Shown here: positions 1 through 9,211 of the stretch, in pieces | Layout: each line of letters begins with the position of its first letter | How positions within the stretch are numbered: the first letter of the stretch is position 1 | From: Arthrobacter liuii | GTDB lineage: Bacteria > Actinomycetota > Actinomycetes > Actinomycetales > Micrococcaceae | Reading direction: 5' to 3' | Assembly (NCBI RefSeq): GCF_014639275.1 | Contig: NZ_BMFW01000023.1 | Span: 1-64,000 of the forward strand | DNA length: 64,000 nt | Translations under genes and position numbers: made by a program | Notes under the pieces: generated by a model | The model's database searches: none | Seen by the model: only the letters and a program-made list of their open reading frames with translations | What the model was told of the DNA's origin: nothing

Positions 1-80
1 GAGGCCTCCAGAATCGACAGCCCGCCGCACACCAAATCAACAAACTCAGTGCGGGCATTCGACGGGAACAACTTGACCAT
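1..80 (-). CDS. Transposase N-terminus, partial (IS30-like)
   Basis: The ATG at 80-78 opens a frame that runs off the window edge, preceded by a GGAG ribosome-binding site about 9 bases upstream. The first 26 residues (MVKLFPSNARTEFVDLVCGG and on) resemble the N-terminal helix-turn-helix lead-in of actinobacterial IS30-family transposases, with the F-x-LVC-G pattern. Only this fragment is visible, so the family is a tentative call. The IS end should lie between 81 and about 190, just past the 3' end of the IclR gene, but no terminal inverted repeat can be confirmed from one end. Confidence 0.4.
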   Translation of the reverse strand, partial: MVKLFPSNARTEFVDLVCGGLSILEA

Positions 81-196
81 CTAACGCTCCATCAATCAGA
101 GCGTTGCAACGACCCTATGACTTTGCCCCCGGGAACATTGCCGTGAACTGCCGTCTCGCGGGTGGAGAACGACGCCGGGGGCGCCGCCTGAGTGCC

Positions 197-952
197 TCAG
201 GTGCGGTTGAGTTCGCGGGAGATGGCGTCGGCAGCTTCCCGAAGGATGGGGACGGCCTTGTCAGCGAAGTTTTCGTCCACGCGGGAGACCGGCCCGGACA
301 CCGAAATTGCACTGGGCGTGGGGGCGTTGGGCACCGCCATGGCGAAGCAACGAACGCCGAGCTCCTGCTCTTCCTCGTCGATGGAGTAGCCACGCTCGCG
401 GATGAGCTTGAGGTCGGCCAGGAGTTCGTCCACATCGCCGATGCTCTTGGCGGTGGGGGTGGGCATCCCGGCGCGGGCCACGATGCCGCGGACCGTGTTG
501 TCGTCGAGCTGGGCCAGGATGGCCTTGCCCACGCCGGTGGCATGGGTATGGGCACGCCGGCCCACCTCGGTGAACATGCGCATGGAGTGCAGCGACGGGA
601 CCTGTGCCACGTAAATCACCATGTCCGAATCCAGCACGGCCATGTTGGAGGTTTCCCCCAGCCGGTCCACCAGGATCTTCAGCTGCGGCTGGGCCAGGGC
701 GCCAAGCTGCTTGTTGGCGCCCTCCCCCAGCCGGATGAGCCGCGGGCCCAGGGCGTAACGCCGGTTGGGCAGCTGGCGGATGTAGCCAAGGGAGACCAGG
801 GTGCGGAGGAGGCGGTGGATGGTGGGCAGCGGCAGGTCCGTGGAAGAGGAAAGCTCGCTGAGCGTGACATCGCCACCGGCATCCGTGATGAGCTCCAGCA
901 GTTCGAAGACGCGCTCCACCGACTGCACCCCACCAGAGGCTTTTCCTGCCAT
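197..952 (-). CDS. IclR-family transcriptional regulator (AllR-like)
   Basis: A 251-residue regulator. The winged helix-turn-helix covers about residues 8-70 (SVERVFELLELITDAGG, then LPLPTIHRLLRTLVSLGYIR) and the IclR effector domain about 80-245, including the GVGKAILA and GYSIDEEE segments typical of the family. The ATG at 952 was chosen over an upstream in-frame start because it begins the usual pre-HTH segment (MAGKASGGVQSVERV). It is divergent from the malic enzyme/malate synthase/ureidoglycine aminohydrolase operon, as expected for an AllR-type repressor responding to glyoxylate or allantoin. The family is certain; the ligand is inferred from neighbours. Confidence 0.9.
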   Translation of the reverse strand: MAGKASGGVQSVERVFELLELITDAGGDVTLSELSSSTDLPLPTIHRLLRTLVSLGYIRQLPNRRYALGPRLIRLGEGANKQLGALAQPQLKILVDRLGETSNMAVLDSDMVIYVAQVPSLHSMRMFTEVGRRAHTHATGVGKAILAQLDDNTVRGIVARAGMPTPTAKSIGDVDELLADLKLIRERGYSIDEEEQELGVRCFAMAVPNAPTPSAISVSGPVSRVDENFADKAVPILREAADAISRELNRT

Positions 953-1087
953 TCCGCTGTCTCCTACGGTTCGGAATCCGACAACTCTTATCCGCATCGT
1001 GAAAAGAATTGCTTAGAACACCCAAGATACAGCACTGCCGCCACCGCCGCGACGCCGGCCGGCAGTCGCATTCGGAGGGGTTGTATT

Positions 1088-1115
1088 TCCATAAGGTAGA
1101 TAATAATATCCATAA
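1088..1115. promoter_or_regulatory. Candidate IclR operator, direct repeat
   Basis: The 222-base gap between the divergent iclR and malic enzyme starts contains an AT-rich island, unusual in this GC-rich DNA. The heptamer TCCATAA occurs at 1088-1094 and again at 1109-1115, 21 bases start to start, i.e. two helical turns on one face. This is a plausible site for the adjacent regulator. The gene downstream has a good ribosome-binding site, AGGAGG, at about 1161. Confidence 0.45.
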
Positions 1116-1174
1116 TACGAAAACAATCCGGATCAATTCACCAGCCGGACAAGGCCTAACCAGGAGGACATTCA

Positions 1175-2623
1175 ATGGCGAACCCCAGCCCCGGAAATTC
1201 GATCACCCTGCGCGTGGAAGCACCGTCGAGCTTCAGTGCCACCAGCGAGCTTGCCGCAGCCGTGGGAGCTGCCGGCGCTGCGATCACCGCGCTGGACGTC
1301 ACGGAGTCCCACCACGAAACCCTGGTGGTCGACGTCACCTGCAACACCACCGACGACGCCCATGCCGCCCGCGTCAAGGACGCCCTGGACGCACTGGATG
1401 GCGTCACGGTCCAGCACGTCTCCGACCGCACCTTCCTGATGCACCTGGGCGGCAAGCTCGAGGTCGTGCCCAAAGTAGCCCTGCGCAACCGCGACGACCT
1501 GTCCCGCGCCTACACTCCCGGCGTCGCCCGCGTCTGCCTGGCCATCGCAGAGGACCCCGCGGCAGCCCGCAACCTGACGGTCAAGAGGAACACCATCGCC
1601 GTCCTCACCGACGGTTCGGCGGTCCTGGGCCTGGGCAACATCGGCCCCGCCGCCGCCCTCCCCGTCATGGAAGGCAAGGCCGCCCTCTTCAAGCAGTTCG
1701 CCAATGTGGACGCCTGGCCGGTCTGCCTGGACACCCAGGACACCGAAGAAATCATCATGATCGCCAAGGCCATGGCCCCCGTCTACGGCGGCATCAACCT
1801 GGAGGACATCGCCGCCCCGCGCTGCTTCGAGATCGAGAACCGGCTCCGCGAAGAGCTGGACATCCCCGTGTTCCACGATGACCAGCACGGCACCGCCATC
1901 GTCACGCTCGCCGCCCTGGCCAACGCCCTGCGCGTTGTGGACAAGAAGCTCGGGGACGTGAAGATCGTGGTCTCCGGCGTCGGCGCAGCCGGCTCCGCCA
2001 TCATCCAGCTCCTCAAAGCCCAGGGTGCGCGCCACATTATTGCCGCCGGCCGGTCCGGCGCCATCCACGCGGGAGAAAAGTACGACGACGGGCACCGCAC
2101 CTGGATTGCCGCCAACACCAACGAGGAAGGCTTCTCCGGAACCCTGCACGATGCACTGAAGGGCGCCGACGTTTTCATCGGCGTCAGCGCCCCACACGTG
2201 ATCGGAGAGGAGCAGGTGGCCTCGATGGCGCAAGACGCCATCGTCTTTGCCATGGCCAACCCGACACCGGAAATCGATCCCGTCATCGCGTCCCGTCACG
2301 CCGCCGTGGTGGCTACCGGCCGCAGCGATTTCCCCAACCAGATCAACAACGTGCTGGCCTTCCCGGGCTTCTTCCGCGGCCTGCTGGACGCCGGAGCCTC
2401 GGACATCACGCCGGAGATGCTGGTGGCCGCCGCGGACGCCATCGCCAACCGCGTGGCTGACGACGAGCTGAATGCCAGCTACATTATCCCCAGCGTCTTC
2501 GATCCCCATGTGGCTGCCGACGTTGCCGCAGCGGTGGCCGCGGCCGCCCGGTCCGCACACGTTGCAACGGCTGAACCGACCGATTCCGCCACGGAACCAG
2601 CAGCAGCGCCAGCTTCCGCCTGA
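1175..2623 (+). CDS. NAD(P)-dependent malic enzyme with N-terminal ACT domain
   Basis: A 482-residue cytosolic enzyme that decarboxylates malate to pyruvate and CO2. An ACT-like regulatory domain occupies about residues 10-80. The malic catalytic domain follows ([42 protein letters not shown]), then a Rossmann NAD-binding domain with [11 protein letters not shown] near residue 268 and the C-terminal [17 protein letters not shown] block. The Ala/Pro-rich tail is not conserved. It starts 8 bases after AGGAGG and is the first gene of the operon with aceB. In this context it would drain malate made from glyoxylate. Cofactor preference cannot be read from sequence. Confidence 0.93.
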   Translation: MANPSPGNSITLRVEAPSSFSATSELAAAVGAAGAAITALDVTESHHETLVVDVTCNTTDDAHAARVKDALDALDGVTVQHVSDRTFLMHLGGKLEVVPKVALRNRDDLSRAYTPGVARVCLAIAEDPAAARNLTVKRNTIAVLTDGSAVLGLGNIGPAAALPVMEGKAALFKQFANVDAWPVCLDTQDTEEIIMIAKAMAPVYGGINLEDIAAPRCFEIENRLREELDIPVFHDDQHGTAIVTLAALANALRVVDKKLGDVKIVVSGVGAAGSAIIQLLKAQGARHIIAAGRSGAIHAGEKYDDGHRTWIAANTNEEGFSGTLHDALKGADVFIGVSAPHVIGEEQVASMAQDAIVFAMANPTPEIDPVIASRHAAVVATGRSDFPNQINNVLAFPGFFRGLLDAGASDITPEMLVAAADAIANRVADDELNASYIIPSVFDPHVAADVAAAVAAAARSAHVATAEPTDSATEPAAAPASA

Positions 2624-2655
2624 CCGCCCGACGTCCAGCCAAGGAAAGGACCACA

Positions 2656-4254
<1,599 letters not shown>

Positions 4255-4257
4255 GCC

Positions 4258-5535
4258 ATGGCAGCAACACCAAAACCGTCACTGAGCGCCGGGGACCTCG
4301 CGCACATTGACGGCCAGCTCGCCGCCACCGACCGGCTGCTGGAACAGAACTACCCCGGCGACGACGGCTCCCGCCAGCCCGTGCACACGGTGTACGTGCC
4401 CGCGGACCGCTTCACGCCGTCGTTCGCCGCCGAGTGGGGCGCCCAGGCAACCGCGACGGCGGACGCCCACGGCGGTTTCGAAGCGCTGGGCCGGCTCCTG
4501 GGCCAGGAAGCCACCCTGGCGGAGGCCGTGGCCCCGCGCGTGGCAGCAAAGCTGGCCGACGAGCCCATCGAGGACCTGCGCCTAGACTTCGAGGACGGCT
4601 TCGGGGACAGGGGCGACGACGCCGAGGACGCCGCAGCTGTTGCTGCGGCGTCCGCTGTGGCCAAGGCCGTCACGGCCGGGTCTGCACCCCCGTTCATCGG
4701 CATCCGCTTCAAGTGCTTCGAGGCGCCTACCCGGGCCCGCGGGCTGCGCACGCTGGACCTGTTCGTGTCCGGCCTCGCCGCGGTCGGCGAGTTGCCGGCG
4801 GGCCTGGTCCTGACCCTGCCCAAGGTCACCACCGTGGCGCAGGTCAAGGCGATGGATTACGCGGTGTCCCGCCTGGAGGAAGTCCACTCGCTGCCAGCGG
4901 GACGGCTCCGGTTCGAGGTCCAGGTGGAAACCCCGCAGCTGATCCTCGGCCCGGAAGGCACCTCCCCGGTGGCACAGCTGCCGCACGCCGTCCCGGGACG
5001 GATCAGCGGCCTGCACTACGGCACCTACGACTACTCGGCGTCGCTGCAGATCTCCGCCGAGTACCAGTCCATGGAGCACCCGGTGGCCGACTTCGCCAAG
5101 GAAGTCATGCAGCTGGCCGTGGCTGGGACGGGCATCCGGCTCTCGGACGGGTCCACCAACATCATCCCGGTGGGCGACAACGTGGCGAACGCCTGGCAGC
5201 TGCACGGCCGGCTGGTCCGGCGGTCGCTCGAGCGCGGCTACTACCAGGGCTGGGACCTGCACCCGGCCCAGCTGCCCAGCCGCTTCGCCGCCACCTACGC
5301 GTTCTACCGCCAGGGCCTTCCAGCAGCCGCAGCGCGCCTGCGGAACTACGTGGAACAAACTGCAGGCGGCGTGATGGACGAACCCGCCACGGCCCGTGCC
5401 CTGGCCGCATTCGTCCTCCGCGGCGTGCAGTGCGGCGCAGTAGGTGCGGAGGAAGTCCAGGCGCTTGCCGGCGTCGGAATTCCGCAGCTCACCGCGCTGG
5501 CCCACCCGCGGCTCGCCACCACTTCCAACTCCTAG
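4258..5535 (+). CDS. DUF6986 / HpcH-HpaI aldolase-superfamily protein
   Basis: A 425-residue protein starting 3 bases after the aceB stop, hence translationally coupled. The mid-region has the acidic metal-binding type motif DLRLDFEDGFGDRGDD (about residues 108-125), then FEVQVETPQLILGPEG and GLHYGTYDYSASLQIS. These are the phosphoenolpyruvate/pyruvate-type TIM-barrel signatures shared with HpcH/HpaI aldolases and citrate-lyase beta subunits. It is usually annotated as DUF6986 and its substrate is unknown. Its fixed position between malate synthase and ureidoglycine aminohydrolase suggests a C-C lyase or condensing step on a glyoxylate-related compound, but that is inference. Confidence 0.8.
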   Translation: MAATPKPSLSAGDLAHIDGQLAATDRLLEQNYPGDDGSRQPVHTVYVPADRFTPSFAAEWGAQATATADAHGGFEALGRLLGQEATLAEAVAPRVAAKLADEPIEDLRLDFEDGFGDRGDDAEDAAAVAAASAVAKAVTAGSAPPFIGIRFKCFEAPTRARGLRTLDLFVSGLAAVGELPAGLVLTLPKVTTVAQVKAMDYAVSRLEEVHSLPAGRLRFEVQVETPQLILGPEGTSPVAQLPHAVPGRISGLHYGTYDYSASLQISAEYQSMEHPVADFAKEVMQLAVAGTGIRLSDGSTNIIPVGDNVANAWQLHGRLVRRSLERGYYQGWDLHPAQLPSRFAATYAFYRQGLPAAAARLRNYVEQTAGGVMDEPATARALAAFVLRGVQCGAVGAEEVQALAGVGIPQLTALAHPRLATTSNS

Positions 5536-5549
5536 GTAAGGACCTCTTC

Positions 5550-6362
5550 ATGGGCAAGTACTACTCCCCCACCGGCGGACTGCCGCCGCAAACGCACCTG
5601 ACCACCGAGCGGGCCATCGTCACCGAGGCGTACACGGTGATCCCGAAGGGCGTTATGACGGACATCGTCACGTCCAACCTGCCGGGCTTTTCCAACACCC
5701 GGTCCTGGATAATTGCCCGCCCCATCTCGGGCTTCGCCACCACTTTCTCGCAGCTGATCGTGGAGATCGGTCCGGGCGGGGGCGCCCCCAAGGCCGAATT
5801 CGAGGCCGGCGTCGAAGGCGTCATCTTCGTGACCCGCGGCAAGGTCAACCTCACCCTCGACGGCGAACTGCACCGGCTCGAAGAGGGCGGCTACGCCTAC
5901 CTGGCTGCCGGTGCGGAGTGGGGGCTGGAGAACGTTTCCGACGACGTCGTGTCCTTCCACTGGATCCGCAAGGCCTACGAACGCCTGGAGGGCCACGAGG
6001 CCAAGTCCTTTGTTACGAATGAGAAGGACGTGGAGCCCACCTCCATGCCGGACACGAACGACGCCTGGAAGACCACCCGCTTCACGGATTCCAACGACCT
6101 TGCCCACGACATGCAGGTGAACATCGTGACGTTCCAGCCCGGCGGCGTCATCCCGTTCCCGGAAACCCACGTGATGGAGCACGGCCTGTACGTCCTGGAA
6201 GGGAAGGCCATGTACCTGCTCAACAACGACTGGGTGGAGGTGGAGGCCGGCGACTTCATGTGGCTGCGCGCTTTCTGTCCGCAGGCCTGCTACGCCGGCG
6301 GCCCGGGCGAGTTCCGGTACCTGCTGTACAAGGACATGAACCGCCAGGTCCGACTCACGTAG
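5550..6362 (+). CDS. allE: (S)-ureidoglycine aminohydrolase, bicupin
   Basis: A 270-residue double-cupin protein. It hydrolyses (S)-ureidoglycine to (S)-ureidoglycolate and ammonia in allantoin degradation. The start MGKYYSPTGGLPPQTHL follows a GTAAGGA ribosome-binding site 14 bases after the preceding stop. The N-terminal cupin includes EAGVEGVIFVTRGKVNLTLD. The C-terminal cupin carries a metal-binding ExHxxxH (ETHVMEH) and a later Gln in CPQACYAGG, matching the Mn-site pattern of AllE/UGlyAH. It is last in the operon. Other allantoin genes (allantoinase, allantoicase) are not in this window. Confidence 0.93.
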   Translation: MGKYYSPTGGLPPQTHLTTERAIVTEAYTVIPKGVMTDIVTSNLPGFSNTRSWIIARPISGFATTFSQLIVEIGPGGGAPKAEFEAGVEGVIFVTRGKVNLTLDGELHRLEEGGYAYLAAGAEWGLENVSDDVVSFHWIRKAYERLEGHEAKSFVTNEKDVEPTSMPDTNDAWKTTRFTDSNDLAHDMQVNIVTFQPGGVIPFPETHVMEHGLYVLEGKAMYLLNNDWVEVEAGDFMWLRAFCPQACYAGGPGEFRYLLYKDMNRQVRLT

Positions 6363-6370
6363 GCGCCTCC

Positions 6371-6436
6371 CCCAACTGGGTAGCGGTTGTTGTCGTTTTG
6401 GCGCCCCATAACGACAACAACCGCTACCTACTTGGG
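6371..6436. terminator. Long bidirectional hairpin between convergent genes
   Basis: A perfect 19-base inverted repeat, GGTAGCGGTTGTTGTCGTT at 6379-6397 and its complement at 6410-6428, encloses a 12-base loop. Further pairs extend the stem with one mismatch to 6371/6436. It lies between the ends of allE (+) and the zinc dehydrogenase (-). There is no clear T-tract, so it may be a structural terminator or a repeated palindromic element. Confidence 0.75.
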
Positions 6437-6444
6437 TTGAGGGC

Positions 6445-7626
6445 TCAGGCGCCGGGGTTCAGGACCACCTTGATGCAGCCGTCTTCCTTCTTCTGGAACT
6501 TCTCGTACAGGGCCGGTGCACCCTCCAGGCCCGAGCGGTGGGTGACCAGGTCCGTCACGCCCAGCGGATCGGCGTCGTCCTCCACCAAGGGAAGCAGCTG
6601 GTCGGTCCAGTGCCGCACATTGCACTGGCCCATGCGCAGCTGAAGCTGCTTGTCGAACATGGTCAGCAGGGGCATGGGGCTGGCCTGGCCGCCGTAGACA
6701 CCGCTCAGCGACAGTGTGCCGCCCCGGCGGACTGCATCGATGGCGGTATGCAGCACCGCGAGCCGGTCCACCCCCGCGGTCTCCATCGCCTTTTGCGCCA
6801 GCTTGTCCGGCAGGAGGCCCAGCGCCTGGTGCGCAAACCCGGCCACCGGCGAACCGTGGGCTTCCATTCCGACGGCGTCAACTATTCCGTGCGGGCCCCT
6901 CCCATCGGTCATTTCCCGCAGTTCGTCGGCGACGCCTTTGGCGTAGTCAAGCGTTTCGACTCCGTGCCGGGCGGCCATCTCGCGCCGTTCGGGGACTGGG
7001 TCGATGCCGATGACCCGGTAGCCGCGGTGCGCTCCGATCCGTGCCGCGAACTGGCCCACCGGCCCGAGCCCGAAGACCGCCAGGACACCGCCGGGTTCAA
7101 CGTTGGCGTACTCCACCCCTTGCCATGCCGTGGGGAGGATGTCCGAGAGGAAGAGGTAGCGCTCGTCCGGAAGCTCGCTGCCCACCTTGATGGGGCCGTA
7201 GTCGGCGTGCGGGACGCGGAGGTATTCGGCCTGGCCGCCGGGGACCGACCCATAGAGCTCGGAGAAGCCGAACAGGGCTGCGCCGGAGCCCTTCTCTTTC
7301 ACCTGCGTGGTTTCACACTGCGACTGCAGGCCCTGGCTGCACATGAAGCAGTGGCCGCAGGAGATGTTGAACGGGACCACCACGCGGTCCCCCTTGCGGA
7401 GGTTGGTGACGGCGCTTCCCACTTCCTCCACGATGCCCATCGGTTCGTGGCCGACGACATCACCCTTGTGCATGTACGGGCCCAGGACCTCGTAGAGGTG
7501 CAGGTCAGAGCCGCAGATCGCGGTGGAGGTAATCCGCACAATCGCATCCGTAGGTTCCTGGATGACGGGATCGGGCACTTCTTCCACGCTTACCGACCGT
7601 TTTCCTTGCCACGTCAGTGCTTTCAC
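6445..7626 (-). CDS. Zinc-dependent dehydrogenase, FdhA/alcohol dehydrogenase type
   Basis: A 393-residue medium-chain dehydrogenase. Catalytic-zinc ligands appear in AICGSDLHLYE and VVGHEPMG. A structural-zinc loop follows as CGHCFMCSQGLQSQC, and the Rossmann motif is FGLGPVGQFAARIGAHRG. The length and a long loop near HADYGPIKVGSELPDERYLF match the glutathione-independent formaldehyde dehydrogenase-like subgroup often annotated as zinc-dependent alcohol dehydrogenase. A GGGAGAC segment precedes the ATG. It stands alone and its substrate is not determinable. Confidence 0.88.
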   Translation of the reverse strand: MKALTWQGKRSVSVEEVPDPVIQEPTDAIVRITSTAICGSDLHLYEVLGPYMHKGDVVGHEPMGIVEEVGSAVTNLRKGDRVVVPFNISCGHCFMCSQGLQSQCETTQVKEKGSGAALFGFSELYGSVPGGQAEYLRVPHADYGPIKVGSELPDERYLFLSDILPTAWQGVEYANVEPGGVLAVFGLGPVGQFAARIGAHRGYRVIGIDPVPERREMAARHGVETLDYAKGVADELREMTDGRGPHGIVDAVGMEAHGSPVAGFAHQALGLLPDKLAQKAMETAGVDRLAVLHTAIDAVRRGGTLSLSGVYGGQASPMPLLTMFDKQLQLRMGQCNVRHWTDQLLPLVEDDADPLGVTDLVTHRSGLEGAPALYEKFQKKEDGCIKVVLNPGA

Positions 7627-7816
7627 AGTCTCCCTTTCGCTCTACTTTGCCCCTGGGGGTCTGCCCGGGGCGGGCAGGGCGCCCGCGGGCACCCTTTCTT
7701 CGACGCTATCGGTTTTGTGCGAAAAAAGTAAGCATGCTGATCAAAAGCTTGTGGGGGCCGCCCGCTGCTCATAGCGTGGGAAGGGCAGGCAAAAGACCAC
7801 GTGAAAGAGGAACGCC
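7627..7816. promoter_or_regulatory. Divergent promoter region with GTAAGCATGCTGATC element
   Basis: This 190-base gap separates the dehydrogenase (-) and the small protein gene (+). It contains GTAAGCATGCTGATC at 7728-7742, around the palindrome GCATGC. The sequence agrees at 12 of 15 positions with GTAAGTATACTTATC at 9155-9169 upstream of the DUF1508 gene. The shared element is a candidate operator for small stress-type genes. Confidence 0.4.
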
Positions 7817-8065
7817 ATGTCGCTGTACCAGCCGGAACCGGTCGAGATCTCCACCCGCATGCGGCCTGGCGAGTGGACGGAAGCCAGCCTGGCGGAACTG
7901 GTCAGCACCTACCGGGCGCGGGTGCAAGAGATGGGCGCGCCCGCGGCCGAGGTGGTGACGGACGTCGAACGGAACGACGACGGCTCGGTAAAAGTGATGG
8001 TGTCATGGACCAAGCCCGCCATTGCCGGCGACGAGGGTTCGGTGCCGGGCGGCCAGCCGCTGTGA
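7817..8065 (+). CDS. Hypothetical small protein
   Basis: An 82-residue soluble protein (MSLYQPEPVEISTRMRPGEW). It has one predicted amphipathic helix (LAELVSTYRARVQEMG) followed by a beta-type segment (AAEVVTDVERNDDGSVKVMV), with no signal peptide or membrane segment. A GAAAGAGGAA ribosome-binding site sits 8 bases before the ATG. I do not recognise a named family. A shared palindromic element upstream links it to the DUF1508 gene, and its position among stress-type genes suggests, only weakly, a stress role. Confidence 0.7.
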   Translation: MSLYQPEPVEISTRMRPGEWTEASLAELVSTYRARVQEMGAPAAEVVTDVERNDDGSVKVMVSWTKPAIAGDEGSVPGGQPL

Positions 8066-8093
8066 CCGCCCGCCAACACCGGGAGTAGGGGAG

Positions 8094-8807
8094 TCAGGGC
8101 TTCGGCTGCAGTGCCAACAGGCGGCCGATGGCGCTTGAGCCCAGGTTCTCCAGCAGGTGGCGCGGCCCCTGGTAAACCTCCACCGCTCCGGCGTCGCGAA
8201 GTTGGGCTTCCTGGATTCCCCCGCAGGTAACCCCGATTGCGGGTATGCCCAGCGCCGACGCGGCCTTCATGTCCCATACCGCGTCACCCACGTAAACGGC
8301 ATTGGCTGCGTGCATACCCAGGGAGTCCAGGGCCGCCTCCAGGATGTCCGGCGCAGGCTTGCTTTCCGCCGCATCGTTCGCACTAGTGGCGGCATCGATG
8401 AAGGCGTCAGCCTCCAGCACGGAGCGCATGACCTGCAGGTCCCGCTGCCGCGCCGAGGAGGCAAGTGCCACCGCCAGGCCGCCGGCGTGGCACTGGCCCA
8501 GCAGTTCCTTGGCGCCGTCGAGGGCCCGGAGCGAAGGCCAGTGCGAGGCGTAGAGGGCACCGTGGCTGGCCATGATGTCTTCGTCTTCGTCGCGGTCCCG
8601 GCCGGAGGGCAGGAGGTTGTCCACCAACCGGGCGCCGCCCATCCCTACGAGTTGGTGGATGGCCGCCATGGGCACGTCATGGCCGTACTGGCGGAACGCA
8701 CCCCACCAGGCGAGGGTGTGGATGTACGACGAGTCGATCAGGGTTCCGTCAACGTCAAAGAGGACCCCCCGGCGCGCGCCGCCGGGGGGTGCAGTGGACT
8801 CCACCAT
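8094..8807 (-). CDS. HAD-superfamily hydrolase, phosphoglycolate phosphatase-like
   Basis: A 237-residue HAD phosphatase. Motif I is FDVDGTLIDSS (nucleophile Asp and acid/base Asp), motif II is ALASSARQRDL, and the motif III Lys is in ESKPAPDILEAAL. Motif IV is VYVGDAVWDMKAA. A helical cap lies between motifs I and II (about residues 30-95). It probably dephosphorylates a small phosphorylated metabolite. It begins in a TGATG overlap with the upstream DUF1508 gene (the base at 8807 is shared), so the two are coupled. Confidence 0.9.
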   Translation of the reverse strand: MVESTAPPGGARRGVLFDVDGTLIDSSYIHTLAWWGAFRQYGHDVPMAAIHQLVGMGGARLVDNLLPSGRDRDEDEDIMASHGALYASHWPSLRALDGAKELLGQCHAGGLAVALASSARQRDLQVMRSVLEADAFIDAATSANDAAESKPAPDILEAALDSLGMHAANAVYVGDAVWDMKAASALGIPAIGVTCGGIQEAQLRDAGAVEVYQGPRHLLENLGSSAIGRLLALQPKP

Positions 8808-9097
8808 CAGCTGACCGCCGCCCGTCGCGCCCCTGGCGCCTTTTTCAACCGGGCCGCCTCCTCCTTGGGCGTGTTGACGGGCCGGACGCGTTCACGGATC
8901 ACGGATCCCGCGCCGGCCCGGCTCTTGTCCCGGATCAGGCCGGTGCCCGCAATTTCACGGGCCAATGCGACACCTGCCGCGGCGGCCCTCTTGGTGGGGA
9001 AGGTTACCGAGATGGCCATCAGGTTCCCGCTTCCGTCCATCATCCTGATCCGGTAACCACCGTCAGGGGCATCAACGAGCTCAAAAAATCCGGCCAT
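8807..9097 (-). CDS. DUF1508 (YegP-like) small protein
   Basis: A 96-residue protein. The N-terminal half (MAGFFELVDAPDGGYRIRMM, ending SVTFPTKRAAAAGVALA) is one DUF1508 repeat of the YegP type, a beta-hairpin plus helix. The basic C-terminal tail (GAGSVIRERVRPVNTPKEEA) is variable. The start MAGFFEL was chosen over an upstream in-frame Met because it begins the conserved repeat. Its stop overlaps the HAD start. The function is unknown; relatives are often stress-linked. Confidence 0.78.
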   Translation of the reverse strand: MAGFFELVDAPDGGYRIRMMDGSGNLMAISVTFPTKRAAAAGVALAREIAGTGLIRDKSRAGAGSVIRERVRPVNTPKEEAARLKKAPGARRAAVS

Positions 9098-9155
9098 AAC
9101 TATCACTCCTCCGTCAACCACGGCATTGTGCTTGGGAGCACTCCATGAGGTGTAG

Positions 9156-9167
9156 TAAGTATACTTA
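9156..9167. promoter_or_regulatory. Perfect 12-base palindrome upstream of DUF1508
   Basis: TAAGTATACTTA reads the same on both strands and lies about 60 bases before the DUF1508 start. With flanking bases (9155-9169) it matches the element at 7728-7742 at 12 of 15 positions, so it is probably a binding site rather than chance AT sequence. Confidence 0.5.
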
Positions 9168-9211
9168 TCTATCCCGCGAAGGAGAAGTTCCAGGCCCCGG
9201 TCCGCGCCGCC

